Shown: positions 47,021 through 57,571 of the stretch, one piece after another
Position numbering within the stretch: the first letter of the stretch is position 1
Layout of the letters: the number at the start of each line of letters is the position of its first letter
Origin: Taxillus chinensis
Lineage: Eukaryota; Streptophyta; Magnoliopsida; Santalales; Loranthaceae
Assembly (NCBI GenBank): GCA_023512835.1
Contig: CM042092.1
Location: 24,479,543-24,543,542 of the forward strand
Reading direction: 5' to 3'
DNA: 64,000 nucleotides
Notes under the pieces: generated by a model
Databases searched by the model: none
Told to the model about the DNA's origin: nothing
The model's input: the letters and a program-made list of their open reading frames with translations, nothing else
Position numbers and translations under genes: made by a program

Positions 47021-47460
47021 CCACACGTGGCGCTGCACGTGGCCATGTATGCCACGTGCATGGGCCGTGTACGCACCAAGGCCCACTGCATATAAGTGTT
47101 GTGCCCGTAGTGCTACAGATTTTTCCTAATTTTGAAAAATCATAACTAATTATATAGAACTCTGATTGGCCAATAAAATATACCGTTTTGTAGATATTTC
47201 AACTAGCTATACAACAAAAATATAAAAAAAAAAATTACATGTGCATCACTACATGCATTGCCGTGTGCATTGCCACTTTCCCAGATTTATTTTTAACTTT
47301 GAAAAATCATAAATAATTCCACAAAACTTGGATTAGCCTATAAAATATATCATTTTGTATCTATTTCAATCCTCTATGCATTAAAAATATAAAAAAAAAA
47401 GTGCACGTGGCAACAGGCCACGTGCATCACCATATGTAGTGCTACATGCACTGCCACGTG
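47021..47460. promoter_or_regulatory. Cluster of six CACGTG G-boxes
   Basis: CACGTG at 47024, 47036, 47053, 47404, 47419 and 47455. Two form a perfect 9-bp inverted repeat, GCACGTGGC / GCCACGTGC (47403-47411, 47417-47425), around a 5-base loop. CACGTG is the core bound by plant bZIP and bHLH factors. Function here is inference. Confidence 0.5.
47113..47400. repeat. Tandem ~166-bp units in LTR E
   Basis: Two diverged units share CAGATTT, TTTGAAAAATCATAA, CCAATAAAATATA / CCTATAAAATATA, ATTTCAA and AAAATATAAAAAAAAAA. Confidence 0.65.
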
Positions 47461-48429
47461 CGCACCTTACACGTCCTTTGAAGTCGTCGTTTAATTCGTG
47501 TCAATGTGTTACTTAATTCACATATGATGGACCGTAATCGACTTTCCAAACCCTAATTCCCTAAGCCTAAAGATAGGATTTTTAAGCCTTAAATTATCCT
47601 ACCAATCAAGTTCTCATTCACGAATAATGAGCTAACAAGCCCTAACACTGTTATTTTGATTAACTTTACAACTCTAAACCCTATCACAGTTGTATGCAAA
47701 ACTTGTTCATTTTAGGTTCAATTCCTAATCCAATCAAACCTTAACTGTCATTCAATCCTAAAAGAGTTAAAGGATAGTATCACCTACCTCAATTATTATG
47801 AACTGGTTTCACTCGCCGAATCGTTCAAGAACAAGGTAAAACCTCAAGCTTTTATCTCCTTTTTCCTCTCTCCTTTACCAGAGACGGCTAGGGCTTCAGA
47901 TACCTAAAACAAATCAGCAGCCTAAACCCCTAGGTCGACCCATCTATTTATAGAGGCATCCTAGGAGTTCTAGTTTCCTTAAAAGATTAATTACTTGTCC
48001 AATAAGTAAGCCCATTAAATGAAGTTTTTTTTTAGTTAAAACTCGTCTGAAAATACTAAAACACTCTTAATTGATTAAATTCTGAATTTTTATATAATAA
48101 TATTCTTATTATATCCCAAAATAGCGAAATTAATTAAATTTTCCTCAAATACACGCAAGTATGGGATATTATAGCACAGTCAAAATGCTCAAAATGCCGA
48201 GAATAATACTATCTAGATATTTTTCAACTCAATTGACCACTTCAACACAAAGTTAATCAACAAATCCCGAGAAAGTCAACAATCAAGCTACTCGGGACCC
48301 TGACCTGGAATCGGGCCTAAGTACTGTCAAAATGCTCACATCGACGACCACAATATCGTTCAAATGTTTTGAACCTCAAAAAAAAAAAAACTATCTCTCA
48401 GTCCTACCCAAATATGAATCTTTACATTT

Positions 48430-49660
48430 TATGTATAGCATGTGTCACTAAATGCTTTAATCACAAACCTAATTGACATGCAATATTCATCAAATGCTTT
48501 TGATCTAACTTTCCAACCATTATTATAAAATAAAAAAATAATCTCTCAAAAATAATGTCAAACTGGTCCACAGAGTGAACCTTATTCAGTTTCTTTCACG
48601 AAACAGTAATAATGATGAGGAGAATAAACACTCCAAACACAAAAGTAAGGTTTCATGCTGTAGAGGGTGAAACTTCCCCCGATTATTTATTTGTTTTGCT
48701 TTATTTTATTTTGCTTTAATAATAATAAAAAATTATATTTATTATTTAGCAAACAAAAATTTTAACATAATAACTTATTACTCTTGAAAAATTACTCAAG
48801 AATGGAATTTCCTACTGAAAACACTTAGAATGGAGTCTCCATTCGCTAACTTGTGGACCGATTCTTCATAACCACCAAACTCCAAGAGGGCACTCATTTA
48901 TTAACCCACGTAATTTTCCATTTGGCTTCGATTAATGCAGCAAGAAATCTGTGTGAGATAAATTTCCCCGATCGCAATTATTCCTACCTTTTTCTACCAA
49001 AGGGGTATAAAGTTCAGTGTTATTACAGTATTACTCCTTCAAAAGATCTAGACTTTCACCGTGTGCTCCTTTCTTCTGTCGTGGTGTTTTATGATTTAAT
49101 AGTTTTATGAGTCATTCTTTTAATCTTCTTATGGGAATGGGTTTTTCATCTAAATCCAATGCTAGATATTCTTTTACCTCAAAGTTTTGTGGAATTGTTG
49201 TATTCTTTGTGCAGAGCTCCTAATACATTCTTCATAGTTTACCAAGTATAGACGAGCAGCTCACTTGTGCTCCTACATATTTGGTTTGTTTTGTTTTTGT
49301 TTTTGCAAGGTGTAGTTTGGCTTTGGTGTGCTCCGGAAACGAAGTAGTTATAATAAGGATGCTGCAATCACGCACGAAGCTTAAAGTAGAATCGAATAAT
49401 ATATATAAGATATGTTTTCTTAATTTGTATCCTAAATGAACATGAATGCTCAATTTGGGTGTAGCATAAAACTTCGCCGCTCCTTTGAGATATGCAGAAC
49501 AGGATTCATATATTAATCACATTGATACACAATTGACTATATTCCTAATTCAATTAAGGAAACAATAAAGTAGTTATTTGTATTTTTGAATGAAATCGCA
49601 AGAAAGACTCAATAGTCCTTACAAGCCGTCGATGTCGTAAATTTCTTTAGTTAATTTAGA
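48430..49660. other. Intergenic DNA, no supported feature
   Basis: AT-rich sequence. An 85-codon + ORF (48853-49110) has mixed composition but no motif I recognise, and no clear splice partners. Confidence 0.45.
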
Positions 49661-49857
49661 TTCCAGCTCATGCTGATTGCTTTTCCTTCTTGATTCTTGT
49701 GCGAAAACTGCCCGAGTAGGAATTGGCAAGATGAACGATGCAGTCAGTGCTTAGTCTTGACAGAAGGCAGCAATGCCCAATATCGATAATTGTTTGTGTT
49801 TGAAGCTTCCTAATGTATCTCATTCTTCTGCTTCCATCCACCAACTGCATCATATGC

Positions 49858-50253
49858 AACAACAGAACCACACAATTAAACACACCGCAAGATCATAATC
49901 ATAATTCAAGTTTCCAATATTTTCTTGTTGCAGAAAAAAATACAGCACACAAAACAAATCCTGTGGAAGTACAAGAATAGAATGGACTAGTATTGCAAAG
50001 CTAAATTTTCAAAGATCTCGTGGATCTAAATTCATCCTAAAATCCAACACAGTAAAACAACAGAACCACACAATTGACCACACCGTAAGATCATAATCAT
50101 AATTCAAGTTTCCAATATTTTCTTGTTGCAGAAAGAAATACAGCACACACAAAACAAATCCTGTGGAAGTACAAGAATAGAATGGACTAGTATTGCAAAG
50201 CTAAATTTTCAAAGATCTCGTGGATCTAAATTCATCCTAAAATCCAACACAGC
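49858..50253. repeat. 198-bp tandem duplication
   Basis: Units 49858-50055 and 50056-50253 both start AACAACAGAACCACACAATT and differ at only a few positions (for example CCGCAAGATC versus CCGTAAGATC). The near-identity marks it as recent. Confidence 0.9.
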
Positions 50254-50886
50254 AAAACAGAATAAATATAAATTTCCAAATAATAGATAGTAATATTGCA
50301 GGGCCATTGATTGCAACACCCATCAAGAAAATCCCACCCAGAAGCCACCGTACCACATTCACCTGCTTCATCTCCTCTTATAACTACGCCAACACACGAA
50401 ATATATAAAGTTAACTTCAAATCTTACATACTCTCAACTAATCAAGATTGATTGAAAAGAGAGGCGAAAATAAAGCACCCACTGATTAGTTAGCATATAT
50501 CGATCATACTAAAAAAACAAATAAAGAGGGAGAGAGAGAGAGAGAGAGATGGATTTGAGAGCCCGCGCAACCATCAGTGCCGAATCGTAGGAATCGAAAG
50601 GGCTCTGGTTGCAGGCAGTCGTCATCGCAGGCGCAACAGGCCAATGTCCAGCTTCTTCTTCATCTCTTTACATACCTCTCCGATCCCTCCTTCTCATGAA
50701 TGAATCGCTCGCCGCCACCTGCAGCCCCCAACAACAACAACAACAGCATTGATCGTTGCGGAGGAAGGGTGACTGTAGCGAGAGACCATACGTTTTAGAG
50801 AGGAACAGGAAAAACAGGGAGGAGAAAGAAGAAGCCTTAGCCCGCTGCGGAAACCTGCTCTGATAAGATCAAGTAGTTCGATTTCA

Positions 50887-50912
50887 CCCTAGGGTTTCTG
50901 CCTCTTCTTATA
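50887..50912 (-). promoter_or_regulatory. TATA plus telo-box promoter candidate
   Basis: The minus strand reads CTATAAGAAGAGG then AAACCCTAGGG a few bases on. TATA followed by a telo-box near the start site is common in plant genes for translation factors and ribosomal proteins. Confidence 0.35.
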
Positions 50913-52069
50913 GCACAGCGCTTTCCTTATTTTATTTATTATTATTATTATTAATTATATTTAATTATTATTGTAAATATAATTATTTTTAAAAATTATG
51001 AGTTTATATGAATTTTCATGACTCTCGAATTTGTTAGTTTTAAACTTGGTATTGAATGTGATAGTATGATTCCTTATAAATTTTTAAAGCAATGCTATCC
51101 ATGTGTTTGGTTTGTATAGAAAATGGGGTGGAAAATGAATGGGAGTGAAAAAGGTATGAAAAATTAATTTTCTCATGGTTGGGAAGCTTAGAAAACGCAC
51201 AATGCAACGTAGAAAATGCAATATACAGTAACTATAATGGTTGATTTATATTGATATACGAAAAAGGCGTAATTTTGTATGAAAAACTTGCATCAAAAAT
51301 AGATTTTCAAAATTACCCTTTTCATCTAAACCCTACACACAACAGTTATGACTCTCCTATTGCTTCAACATCGCACTGCTTATCCGGTTAAACACACCCT
51401 ACGACTCCTCTCCTTTTGCTGATACATCATATTGTTGTTCATATCAAAATCAAGTTCAATATTTCTCCATTTTCCTCCTTATATATTATTCCTGGATTTC
51501 TATCAATTGTCATCATTGGGCTGAAAGAATTACATGGAAACCATCCTTCCGCTTGGCTATTTTCACCTATCCCAAACCCCACGCCGAGCCCAGACCATCG
51601 ACAACTTTCTCTGCTCCCCCGAGCTGAACCTAGACTCCATCGTCAATCCCCATAGCTGAACTCAAACCCCATCACCCCCAAACCCACCATTGATGCCAAA
51701 CCCCGAGCCAAATCCAGCCCTCATCAGGTTCCAAATCGTCTTCCCATGCCTACTCTTTGGCTTCAAGAATGAATCTCCCATAGATATTGATTCCTGGAAA
51801 AAATTGCTTATACATTGATTATTTATTTTTGTACCAAATTAGTTGGATTACATTCTTTCTATGATGGTCTATTGATTGTTTAAAATGATAAATAAACTTT
51901 AATATATCTTTTCAGGTGTTTTTGCAATGTATGTAAATTTTCAGAAAACCATAACATATACATAAATTATGAATTTGCGTGACCTACATGTTTGCCTTTC
52001 ATGTCTAATTAATGTGGCTTTTTTTGTCTGCAATTGAAAGAAGTCTTCATCATAAACTAGTGCCTGACC

Positions 52070-53453
52070 ATGTCAACAAACAACAACATGAAAGATGTAT
52101 ACGATGAAGATTTAGAATTATTAACTTCGGTTAATTTGCAAGTAAAAAGTAATATGAACGACATAATGTTAGATTGGCCCCGATGTCGAAATTTTTGTAT
52201 CATACAACTCATATGTTTCATAGTCCGCGCTATTCCATTGTTTCAATTGCAATCAAGAATTCTGTATGGCTCCATTTAACATAAAGATGATAGAGATCGT
52301 ATGCGACATTAGTTAATGGAACAATTAGTTCAAATAGATAGGTGTCGTAACATTATACACATGGGGACACAAGCCTTTATTCAACTGTGTGAAAAACTGT
52401 TAGGCACTAGTCAATTAAAAGATTCTAAGTGGGCCACGGTTGAAGAACAAGTTACAAGATTTTTGTATGTTTTTGTCCCACAATGTGAGGCTGCGTGTAA
52501 TATCTTTTTCCTTTTATCGATCTGGAGAGACAATTAGTCGGCATTTCCATGAAGTATTACATGCAGTGATTTCACTTGAGTCTGAGTTCCTTCAACAACC
52601 TTTTAGGAATGAAATTTCTCGACCAATACAATAGAACATGAGATTCTATCCTTATTTTAAGGTAATTTTTCTAATTTTATATATATATGTATATATATAT
52701 ATACATATGCAATTCTATAGATGAACGTATGACTAAATATTAACTTCCATGATAGAATTGCATTGGAGCTATGGATGGAACACATATCCATGTGAAGGTA
52801 CCAAGGAATGACGCCACTCGGTTTCGTGGTACAAAACAATGGCCCACACAAAATGTTCTAGCTGCATGTGACTTCAACATGAAGTTCACTTATATATTAA
52901 CTAGGTGGGAAGGCACAGCTGCAAACTCTAGAATTTTGAAGGATGCATTAACAAGAGAAGAAAAGTTGTCAATTCCAAGAGGTTAGTACACCATATACAT
53001 ATATGATATTGTATAACATGATGAAAATGTACGTAATTATATATGTTCTTCGTAAGGAAATTTTCTCTCAGAGATGGTGGATTTTTGCTTCGATCAGGGT
53101 TACTCACCCCGTACAGAGGTGTTCGATATCACTTGAAAGAGTATTCCAATCGAGGACCACAAAATTCAAAAGAAATTTTTAATCATCGTCATGCATCATT
53201 GCACAACGTCATTGAAAGGGCATTTGGGGTTGTTAAGAAAAGATTTCCAATCATAGCTGGTGGAACTGAACCAAATTATTCATTTAAAACAATGACTCAT
53301 ATTATCATAGCTTCTTGCATTTTATATAACTTTTTGATGCAAGTAGATCCAGATAATGATTTGATTGCTGAGGTTGATCGGGAATTACGGTCGCAGGACA
53401 CATATAACTTAGATAGTCGTATTACACATAACCAAGATGAAGAATATAGATAG
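52070..53453 (+). pseudogene. HARBI1-like DDE nuclease
   Basis: The N-terminal part has a stop at 52277 and a frameshift near 52470 between VEEQVTRFLYVF and HNVRLRVISFSFYRSGETISR, the helix-turn-helix region of the family. The catalytic core is well kept: CIGAMDGTHIHVKVPR (first Asp), YPTQNVLAA-like WPTQNVLAACDF, TRWEGTAANSRIL, RDGGFLLRSGLLTPYRG (second Asp), and NVIERAFGVVKKRFPI (catalytic Glu). Two GT-AG introns fit (52662-52755 in frame, 52982-53056 one base out of frame). The protein would cut DNA at the transposon ends. It is inactive here because of the breaks. Confidence 0.8.
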
Positions 53454-54111
53454 GGGTCCATGTTGAGAGATAGTATAGCAAATCATATATATGTGGGTGG
53501 ATTATGAGAGTAGTTTATATATGTAGTTGAATGTTCATATGAATGTTTGTTTACTTTCATATATATGCTATGAATGTAATTGTAATAATTATCTCTTTGA
53601 CTATGTCATAAGAATCCATATGTATGTTATGAATATTATTTTGTGTTATGTTATGTTATATGAATTAATATGATTGTTTATGACAACTAGAAATATGTTA
53701 AGAGGAAAGCAATCCATGGAACATAATGTTCCTTTAAAAGATAACTTGTGTTAGTCGGAAGATATGGACAATGCATTATTAGATCAATTGTTAGAAGAAA
53801 AAGCTAAAGGTAACTTCAACTCAGGCCACCCAAATTTTGATGGTTACAATAATACATTGAAGCATTTGCATGAATTATTCGGTCCATCCATTAGAAGAGA
53901 GAACATTAAGCATCGATTGAAAACATTGAAAGATCACTTTGCAAAATGTTATGATTTGCTTAACGCTTGGAATGGCATAACTTGGAATCCCGAGACAAAA
54001 TTGTTTGACATGAAATAGGGGTGTAAAATGGACCGCCGGTCCACGGACCAGTCCGTGGTCCGTGCGGACCAGAGCGGACTGGACCAGAGAAATTCTAGTC
54101 CATTATAATCG

Positions 54112-54143
54112 CGGGCCTAAACGGACCGGTCCGTTTAGGCCCG
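54112..54143. repeat. Perfect 32-bp palindrome, left
   Basis: Half-site CGGGCCTAAACGGACC followed directly by its exact reverse complement. Confidence 0.95.
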
Positions 54144-54454
54144 GTCCATGCGGACCAAATCCGTGCGGACGCGGACCGGTCCGCGGACCGGCTTTTTTTA
54201 TTTTTTAAAAATACTTTTTAAAAAACTATTATATATTTTACTTAGTATATTAGTACCTAGAGCCTAAACCTATTAATTTTAAAATAAATATTTAGAAATA
54301 TAAACTATTGAATATAATTTTTAAATTAAAATTTTAAATTATTTTAAATAAAATTAACTTATAATAAATTTTAAAATAAATAAATAAATATGGACCGGTC
54401 CGCATCCGCATGCGGACCGGACCGGACCAGAAAAGTTTTGGTCCATTAAAAGTG

Positions 54455-54486
54455 CGGGCCTAAACGGGCTAGCCCGTTTAGGCCCG
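54455..54486. repeat. Perfect 32-bp palindrome, right
   Basis: Half-site CGGGCCTAAACGGGCT followed directly by its exact reverse complement. It differs from the left palindrome only in the centre, and symmetrically on both arms. Confidence 0.95.
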
Positions 54487-55340
54487 CTCCGTCACGGACC
54501 GGACCGGTCCGTTTTACACCCCTAACATGAAATAATAGAGGTAAATGATATTTAATTGAAATATGAGATGAATTGTGATATGATTGAATTAGAGTTCTAA
54601 ATGTGTAACTTTGGTGATAGATGATGTATTCAATTTTAATTATGTCTTGATAGGCTAAACCTGAAGTAGCCCGATGGATGCGTACAAGAGTAAAGTATTA
54701 TAACAATTTGTATGATATATATGCAGTGAATAAAGCTACAGGGTGACATGATGAATGTGCACGCGAGGCAGTTCAAAATTGGGAAACAGAAAGAGTAAAC
54801 TTAAATGAATCATGAGAAGATCTACATATGGCAAGAATTGACATACTTTCAGGAAATAAAGGCAACTCTTCAGGTAATATGGATGCATATAGTCCCCGAT
54901 TTATTGATCCAAATAACTGCCAAGGTACTTCCTCATCAAGAGGTTCCAAACATAAGGCACGTAGAGCAGATTATATAGAAAGCCAGTTTCAAAGCTTGAG
55001 CATGGGTATCAAAGATTTGACTGATGCCATCAAAGAAGGCAATGAATATTATGATAGATAACTTTCAATATCTAAAAAACAAGCAGAACTTACAGCAAAA
55101 CAAGTGGAAATTGCAAAGATGGGGGTCAACATTATAAGGCAGAGTAGGCTTTGACTTTATAGTTAGGAAGATGTTTGGATGGAGTTAGAAAGTTTAAATG
55201 TAAGGGAAGACATACGAATGACATGTTATCAATTTTTGTGTGGAGATGAAAGAGCAAAATGAGAATTCTTTGGACTTCCTAGGGGGATGCGTTTGGAGGC
55301 CTTGAGTCAAATGATGAAGGATGTTGCTTTGGTTTAATGT

Positions 55341-56391
55341 TATAGTTATCGATATCATCGACGTTAACAGCCAGTTCAAGTTGTTTCATGTATTTTGCTT
55401 GGACTTTTACTTAGTTTGTAATATGACACTAATGATATGTATCTTGCTACGTTGAACTTCCACTAATGATATGTATGTTGTTGTGTTGGACTTTTTAATC
55501 AATTTGTATTTTTATGTTTCTTTGTACATGTTTTTTTCTAGTGCAAACCTAGTGAGCCAGGGATAATTCTACCTGCATACAGTACTACGCCCTTGGTAAT
55601 TTTTTGTTGGGTCTTTACTGTTTTAAAAATGCTATTGCCAAGGAATTTGAGGTTTCCAGACAGTGTTGTGCTGCTCTACTGGACATGTGAGCTCAAATTT
55701 ATTGTTGGCTTGCAGAAGGTATAATGTATGAGTTGGTGCAACATTTTTATTTGTGCAGAACTTATTTTGCGAGCTAGTGTTAATATTGATTTTTTGAACT
55801 AGCACGTTTGTATCCTTAGATGGTTTTTTGACTCTGTATTTTTTGTAAGATAAATTTGTTCTATTTTCTCAATTTTTTTGTAAATGGGGTATGTTTTTGA
55901 AGCTGGTTGGTGCCCTTGTTGTTTGGGGAGTTTTTCCCTCATATAATTGCATATATTTGACTACATGTTTCATCCATATATGCAGCTATGGCTGCACCTT
56001 TCCCTCTACTACGATACAATTCATGTGAAAACATTGATATAACTGAAGGATGGTCTGCCATAAACACTTGAGAATTGTCTAACGCAGAAGAAAACAAGCT
56101 CCACATCAAAAGCAGGTTATTGTGATTAAAAAGAAATTCACATGTACCATAGTTGCTCTGTGAACTAAAATAGATTGAATTTTAAGTTCATAAAAAAAAC
56201 TAATGTTAATAGTAGTCAGTCATCGAGCATGCTGTTCTAAACATAAGTAACCCTTGGTCCCGCATAATGTCATTGAGCAACAATTCATTTTCCATTTCAC
56301 ATATTGCTAACACGTTTTTGACTGCTCCATGTCATCACTGGGTCCATGGTTGCTTCTTTGAGGATTTTCTTCATGTAGGTTGCTTTGAAAC
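55341..56391. other. Spacer between Harbinger remnant and copia element
   Basis: AT-rich with no supported gene. A right Harbinger TIR was looked for and not seen. The last five bases (GAAAC, 56387-56391) are the predicted target duplication of the copia element. Confidence 0.45.
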
Positions 56392-57511
56392 TGTTGGATC
56401 AAACCCAGAATTTGGATAATGCCGTTAAAGCCTTATGTAATTTGATCTGAGATCTTTTGTGTTTATTTGATCAGTGCAGAAGGTATGTCACTAATCCAAA
56501 GATGCACTCGTGAGAGCAAAGCTAAGGACAGGATACATAATCCTGATCCGGACAAGAGTTAGTGTCGTCAAACACTTGGTAAATAACCAAGTAACAATAA
56601 GTGCGGAGTAAGGAAAATAAATGCGGAGTAAGGATAAGTGCGGAGTAAGGAAAATAAGTGCGGAGTAAGGAAAATAGATGCGGAGTAAGGAATCCGGACT
56701 TATTACTCGCCCGGAGTAAGGAACTTACATACGGAGTAAAGAACTTACATACGGAGTAAGGAACTTACATACGGAGTAAGGAACTTACATGCGGAGTAAG
56801 GAAGCGCTGACACGGACTAAGGATTCTAGTACTGAATAGATACGGAGTAAGCAACCACTGACACGGAGTAAGGTTCCGAGCTTCATTAACTACGGAGTAA
56901 GGAAAATTACACCGGACCAAGAAGACATGCTCCAATGAAACCGCATTTAAAGTTATCACCGCGCTGTCCCGATGTAAGACGAATGCATTTAGAACAAGAA
57001 GAATCTTACACGTGGATCATCCGGATATGTGGACACAACCTTAATTGTATCTCGGAACTCACAAAGACACTTATACTCTTCAAATCCAAGATCTTGAGCT
57101 CCACAATCCGCAGCAGACAAGGCAGATAGATTACCGAGGGATAGTTAGTGCGGAACGCATTCCGGAACTTCAAGTTCCAAGGTTGTCTCTTAGGAATGTT
57201 TTGTATAAATATTTATACTTAAACTTCATGTAAAAAATAGAGAGCTAGAGCGAATAAGTGCAAAAAATATAGAAAAGGCACTTGGCTAGTGTGTGAATTC
57301 AAAGTTGTAAACAGAGTGTAAGAGAGTGTTTGCTTCTATTTTGTTGTAATCACTTTGTGATAATAAAACAAAATACTTCCACTATCTGGTTATCTTCCGC
57401 AGTGATATTATCACTTAAACTAGATAAGTCTTTGTGTCTTGAGAGAAAAGAAAGAGTTCGAATAAGAGCCTATTCACCCCCCCCCCCCCTTTAGGCTCCA
57501 AGGGACCATCA
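56392..57511 (+). repeat. 5' LTR of the copia element
   Basis: TGTTGGATCAAACCC to AGGGACCATCA, 1120 bp. It has the CGGAGTAAGG array and a run of 13 C (57477-57489) before the end, as in other LTRs of this type. It pairs with the solo LTR at 13399-14721. Confidence 0.85.
56600..56910 (+). repeat. Dense CGGAGTAAGG array in the copia LTR
   Basis: About fifteen CGGAGTAAGG or CGGAGTAAAG units. Units at 56730-56800 form a regular 21-bp series built on GGAACTTACATACGGAGTAA. Other stretches run at about 22 bp with ATGCGGAGTAAGGAAAAT. Confidence 0.9.
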
Positions 57512-57513
57512 AG

Positions 57514-57524
57514 TGGTATCGAGC
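57514..57524 (+). other. Primer-binding site of the copia element
   Basis: TGGTATCGAGC two bases after the LTR, the initiator-Met complement less one A, identical to the site in gypsy element H. Confidence 0.65.
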
Positions 57525-57571
57525 AAGTTCTACTTCGTTCTAAGTAGAGATCCCACTCTTTCAATCTCGAA

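Larger units (their letters stand above)
46215..48426 (-). repeat. Chromovirus-type LTR E, left end lost
   Basis: It resembles LTR B: GCACCCAAAAGATTAAAGGG near 46230, GTCCATGAACCCATG near 46410, CTCAGTAGGTGAC near 46580. It ends ATATGAATCTTTACA, the degraded form of ACGGGTCCTTACA. A minus-strand TATAAATAG lies near 47950. The TGTCACG end is absent, so B and E seem joined by a deletion at about 46200. It contains a G-box cluster and tandem units. Confidence 0.5.
49668..50912 (-). other. Possible minus-strand transcription unit, product unknown
   Basis: From the promoter-like site at 50912 the minus strand gives a leader, a short frame beginning MVSRYSHPSS near 50790 with a CAG|GTGGCG donor-like site (about 50716), pyrimidine-rich acceptor-like tracts (near 50500-50540), and a last open segment of 71 codons (49883-49668, starting MFNCVVLLLHMMQLVDGSRRM). 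No family is recognised and the exon structure is unproven. A 198-bp tandem duplication lies inside. Confidence 0.25.
54016..54524. mobile_element. hAT-type MITE, 509 bp
   Basis: The terminal inverted repeats TAGGGGTGTAAAATGGACC and GGTCCGTTTTACACCCCTA differ at one base. The flanks are perfect 8-bp duplications ACATGAAA (54008-54015, 54525-54532), the length expected for hAT. There is no ORF. The ends are full of GGACC/GGTCC and CGGACCG strings, and two perfect 32-bp palindromes lie inside (54112-54143, 54455-54486). The middle is AT-rich. Confidence 0.9.
53757..55336 (+). pseudogene. Harbinger Myb/SANT-like DNA-binding protein
   Basis: 53764-54018 encodes MDNALLDQLLEE, HPNFDGYNN, ENIKHRLKTLKDHFAKCYDLL and GITWNPETKLF, the tri-helical Myb/SANT-like domain of plant Harbinger accessory proteins. 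A hAT MITE interrupts it at 54016. It resumes near 54655 with KPEVARWMRTRVKYYNNLYDIY, a stop, then a Ser/Asn-rich linker, an amphipathic stretch (SQFQSLSMGIKDLTDAI) and a C-terminal EFFGLPRGMRLEALSQMM near 55265-55320. Several stops block translation. Confidence 0.75.
51098..55340 (+). mobile_element. PIF/Harbinger DNA transposon, decayed
   Basis: A left end resembling plant Harbinger TIRs (GTGTTTGGTTTGTATAG followed by AAAATGGGGTGG, 51099-51130), a HARBI1-type nuclease (52070-53453) and a Myb/SANT-like protein (53757-55336) on the same strand. This is the two-gene layout of the superfamily, whose two proteins cooperate in transposition. The right TIR was not found. Both genes carry stops and frameshifts, and the second is interrupted by a hAT MITE. 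Confidence 0.65.

Noticed and set aside
48853..49110. 85-codon + ORF as a host exon
   Set aside because: No family recognised, no convincing splice sites or neighbours. Not listed as a gene.
56600..56910. Possible CRISPR-like array (regular short repeats with spacers)
   Set aside because: Plant LTR context, repeats too short and too irregular, no cas genes. It is an LTR repeat block.
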